This document shows positions 6,041 to 8,571 of a stretch of 8,571 bases of DNA, one piece after another (positions within the stretch are counted from its first letter, which is position 1; every line of letters starts with the position of its first letter). This DNA comes from Dehalococcoidia bacterium. Its GTDB lineage: Bacteria > Chloroflexota > Dehalococcoidia > SHYD01 > SHYC01. The position numbers were made by a program, and so were the translations under genes. The notes under the pieces were generated by a model. It was not told the origin of the DNA, made no database searches, and saw only the letters and a program-made list of their open reading frames with translations. The stretch lies in the NCBI GenBank assembly GCA_016844365.1, contig JAENIT010000032.1, positions 1 to 8,571 on the forward strand, read 5' to 3'.

Positions 6041-6526
6041 GTGGGACACGAATATCAAGGTAAACTAATTGGGCACGGGCTTAGTTTGGCGGTTGTGGTA
6101 TCCAGATTCAACGGATTCATAACCTCCAAGCTTTTAGAAGGGGCCAAGGACACCCTTACCCGCCATGGTGTGGATGAAGGGGACATTGATGTAGCCTACG
6201 TGCCTGGCTCGTTGGAGTTGCCTCTCCTCGCCAAAAAGATGGCTGAAATGGGCACATACGACGCCATCATCTGCTTGGGGGCCGTCATCAGGGGTGAGAC
6301 TCCTCACTTCGAATACATCTGTCAGGGCACTAGCCAGGGGATTGTGCAGGCCGCTCTGGACACGGGAGTGCCCGTCATTTTCGGCGTCATCACTGCTGAT
6401 ACGGTGGAACAGGCCCTTAACAGGGCTGGTATTAAATCGGGCAACAAAGGAGCTGAGGCTGCGCTGAGCGCGATTGAGATGGCAAATGTGCTTAAGTCCT
6501 TTCATGAGGGCCGGGTCGCACCTTAG
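6041..6526 (+). CDS. ribH: 6,7-dimethyl-8-ribityllumazine synthase
   Basis: Condenses the RibBA product dihydroxybutanone phosphate with the ribityl-aminouracil to give lumazine, the penultimate riboflavin step; the family usually forms large icosahedral or pentameric assemblies. I choose GTG 6041 because GGGAGG lies four bases upstream and the product (161 residues) has the usual N-terminus (EYQGKL). An in-frame GTG at 6029 would add four residues but has a poorly placed GAGG. Numbered from 6041: SRFN (21-24), [26 protein letters not shown] with the catalytic His, [12 protein letters not shown], and [12 protein letters not shown]. All are canonical. Overlapping or nearly overlapping ribBA, it should be translated from the same mRNA. 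Confidence 0.95.
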   Translation: MGHEYQGKLIGHGLSLAVVVSRFNGFITSKLLEGAKDTLTRHGVDEGDIDVAYVPGSLELPLLAKKMAEMGTYDAIICLGAVIRGETPHFEYICQGTSQGIVQAALDTGVPVIFGVITADTVEQALNRAGIKSGNKGAEAALSAIEMANVLKSFHEGRVAP

Positions 6527-6593
6527 GCTTATCGGACATCAAATTTCAAGTTCTGTTGCTTTCAATCGGCAATAATCAGTCCAGCTGTGGCTA

Positions 6594-6944
6594 ATGATAA
6601 AACTCCTTCTTCGCCTCGGAATCAACAGCGTCTCTCTATATGCGGCTTCTCTACTAGTCCCTGGGATTCACCTTGGCGACCCGCTCTCTGCCGTATTCAC
6701 CGCTGTAATATTCGGCGTAGTTAACACCCTAATAAAGCCCCTGGTATCTTTAATCACCTGTCTTTTACAAATGATTACCCTGGGCCTCTTCACCCTGGTG
6801 ATAAACGCGCTCATGCTAATGTTTACTGCCTGGGCGGCCCAGGGTTTGGGGCTGGCCTTTTACATCGATGGTTTTTTGGCGGCCTTCTTTGGAGCGATGT
6901 TGATCAGCATAGTGAGCACGTTAATGACTCACACCTTGAAATAG
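6594..6944 (+). CDS. Small four-helix membrane protein, phage holin 4 / YvlD family
   Basis: A 116-residue hydrophobic protein of the PF04020-type family (named for a mycobacteriophage holin but common on bacterial chromosomes, as in YvlD). Predicted membrane segments lie at about 4-24, 31-46, 52-80 (perhaps two short passes) and 92-112. The family's G-V-V-N-T-L-I-K-P-L motif is at 41-50, followed by LITCLLQMITLGLFTLVINALMLM. There are no phage genes nearby, so a lysis role is unlikely; chromosomal members are linked to envelope stress, which is a family-level statement only. The start is ATG 6594; no good Shine-Dalgarno precedes it. Its stop is six bases from the stop of the convergent EF-Tu-like gene. 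Confidence 0.85.
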   Translation: MIKLLLRLGINSVSLYAASLLVPGIHLGDPLSAVFTAVIFGVVNTLIKPLVSLITCLLQMITLGLFTLVINALMLMFTAWAAQGLGLAFYIDGFLAAFFGAMLISIVSTLMTHTLK

Positions 6945-6950
6945 CGCCCG

Positions 6951-7205
6951 CTAGCCCAATACCTTGTACACTACGTCTCCCCTTCGCACTCGGTCTGCCA
7001 CCTTTATCCCCACAGCCTGACCGGTCTTGGCCTCTGGCACATCCACCCGGTCTATCTGCATGGAGGGCACCTTAAGCTCTACGTCCGTGGTGTGGCCTTT
7101 AATGTGGAGCATGTCTCCTACCTTGAGGTCTCCTGTGAGTTCAATTCCGGCAACTCCAACCCTGGCAAAGTAATCGCTTACAGACCCGATCTCCACTTCT
7201 GGCAT
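6951..7205 (-). CDS. Stand-alone EF-Tu domain II-like (translation elongation factor-like) protein
   Basis: An 84-residue protein made of a single OB/beta-barrel domain like domain II of translation GTPases. Visible landmarks are VGVAGIELTGDLKVGD (17-32), HIKGHTTD (34-41), VPSMQIDRVDV (46-56), AKTGQAVGIKV (59-69) and RVRRGDVVYKV (72-82). This is the typical beta-barrel pattern of the family, without the GTPase domain. Similar small proteins are annotated as elongation factor-like and resemble the C-terminal domain of some U32 peptidases. AGGAGG is eight bases before the ATG at 7205. No GTP-binding motif exists, so it cannot act as a GTPase by itself; its job is unknown. Confidence 0.88.
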   Translation of the reverse strand: MPEVEIGSVSDYFARVGVAGIELTGDLKVGDMLHIKGHTTDVELKVPSMQIDRVDVPEAKTGQAVGIKVADRVRRGDVVYKVLG

Positions 7206-7274
7206 TGCAACATCCTCCTTTGCTCGGAAGAAACCTCCCCTTGTTGCTGTCTCTATAAAAATAGTATCACCTCA

Positions 7275-7313
7275 TGTAGAGGAGTACAAACATTTTTGCG
7301 TAAAGAGGTTTAC
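7275..7313. repeat. Two adjacent inverted repeats between divergent promoters
   Basis: TGTA-gaggag-TACA (7275-7288) and GTAAA-gagg-TTTAC (7300-7313) are both 14 bases long, share a GAGG core and are centred 25 bases apart. They sit just upstream of the thiC -35 and within the region where the EF-Tu-like gene must start transcription. They could be regulator-binding sites; the arms are short, so chance is possible. Confidence 0.3.
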
Positions 7314-7324
7314 ATAACACTCCT

Positions 7325-7354
7325 TTGACTGTTTGAAGGGAGTTCTGCTATAAT
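7325..7354 (+). promoter_or_regulatory. Strong extended -10 promoter for thiC
   Basis: TTGACT (7325-7330), 18 bases, then a perfect TATAAT (7349-7354) preceded by TG at 7346-7347. This is close to the ideal sigma70 pattern. Transcription should start near 7361, about 30 bases before the TPP riboswitch. Confidence 0.8.
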
Positions 7355-7391
7355 TTTGTAGAGTCAATAGGGAGCACAACTAAATAAGGTG

Positions 7392-7483
7392 GCCGCTGGG
7401 GGTGCCAAAAGGCTGAGAGGCCCGTCTAAGGCGGGCCAACCCCGGGAACCTGATCCTAGGTAATACTGGCGTAGGGAAGCGGT
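7392..7483 (+). promoter_or_regulatory. TPP riboswitch (THI element)
   Basis: The conserved blocks are present in order: GGGGGTGCC (7398-7406), GGCTGAGA (7411-7418, the pyrimidine sensor), AACCTGATC (7447-7455), TAATAC (7461-7466) and GCGTAGGGAAGC (7469-7480). P1 is CCGCT (7393-7397) with AGCGG (7478-7482), P2 is GGGG (7399-7402) with CCCC (7440-7443), and P3 is GGCCCG (7419-7424) with CGGGCC (7432-7437). It binds thiamine pyrophosphate and represses thiC, here by transcription termination as the next element shows. Confidence 0.96.
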
Positions 7484-7490
7484 AAGCGTG

Positions 7491-7533
7491 AGCCAAGGGC
7501 TTGTCGTAACCGATGCGCCCCTGGCTTTTAATA
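7491..7533 (+). terminator. Intrinsic terminator controlled by the TPP riboswitch
   Basis: AGCCAAGGGC (7491-7500) pairs with GCCCCTGGCT (7517-7526), nine of ten positions, followed by a T-rich run (TTTTAATATT from 7526). A competing pairing is available: CGGT (7480-7483), which shares bases with P1, can pair with ACCG (7509-7512), and AGCC (7491-7494) with GGCT (7498-7501). Ligand-free RNA could thus take an antiterminator form, while TPP-stabilised P1 frees the terminator. Confidence 0.8.
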
Positions 7534-7583
7534 TTATAGCTAGGTGTAGCACCAAACGGGCGGAATGTGGAATTTCTTTATAG

Positions 7584-8571
<988 letters not shown>

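Noticed and set aside
6134..6505. 123-codon minus-strand open frame opposite ribH
   Set aside because: Antisense shadow of a fully canonical RibH.
6594..6944. Prophage remnant suggested by the holin-type family name
   Set aside because: No other phage gene, integrase or attachment site is nearby, and this family is widespread on bacterial chromosomes.

Overview
The window is ordinary bacterial chromosome of medium-high GC content: dense genes, Shine-Dalgarno starts, sigma70-type promoters and one textbook riboswitch. There are no rRNA or tRNA genes, CRISPR arrays or insertion sequences. The mix suggests a deep-branching thermophile-like or environmental bacterium, possibly Chloroflexota (Dehalococcoidia-like): a DUF2203 protein, a stand-alone EF-Tu domain II-like protein, RibBA with RibH, a YvlD/holin-4 membrane protein and a selenocysteine peroxiredoxin. 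That placement is an inference from gene content only.

Layout. On the minus strand at the left are a class III nucleotidyl cyclase, cut by the window edge (1-673), and a secreted protein with seven propeller-type repeats (741-1856). A 359-base divergent intergenic region holding several inverted repeats follows. From 2216 a plus-strand series encodes a sirtuin deacylase, a DUF2203 protein, a CbiE-type cobalt-precorrin C5 methyltransferase and a peroxiredoxin. A sigma70-like promoter at 4673-4702 then starts ribBA-ribH, which supplies two of the riboflavin steps. A small four-helix membrane protein (6594-6944) runs tail to tail into the EF-Tu domain II-like gene (6951-7205, minus). Finally a strong extended -10 promoter, a TPP riboswitch and an intrinsic terminator precede thiC, which runs off the right edge.

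The most notable feature is the peroxiredoxin at 4199-4660. Its reading frame has an internal TGA (4331-4333) exactly where the family has its peroxidatic cysteine (TxxC becomes TxxU). A hairpin with bacterial SECIS geometry starts 18-23 bases after the TGA. I read it as a selenoprotein that standard gene calling would truncate or call a pseudogene.

Functionally the window is about cofactors and redox: riboflavin (RibBA, RibH), thiamine (ThiC under TPP control), corrinoid (CbiE), NAD-dependent deacylation (sirtuin) and peroxide reduction (Sec-peroxiredoxin). The cyclase with its secreted propeller neighbour may be a separate sensory unit.
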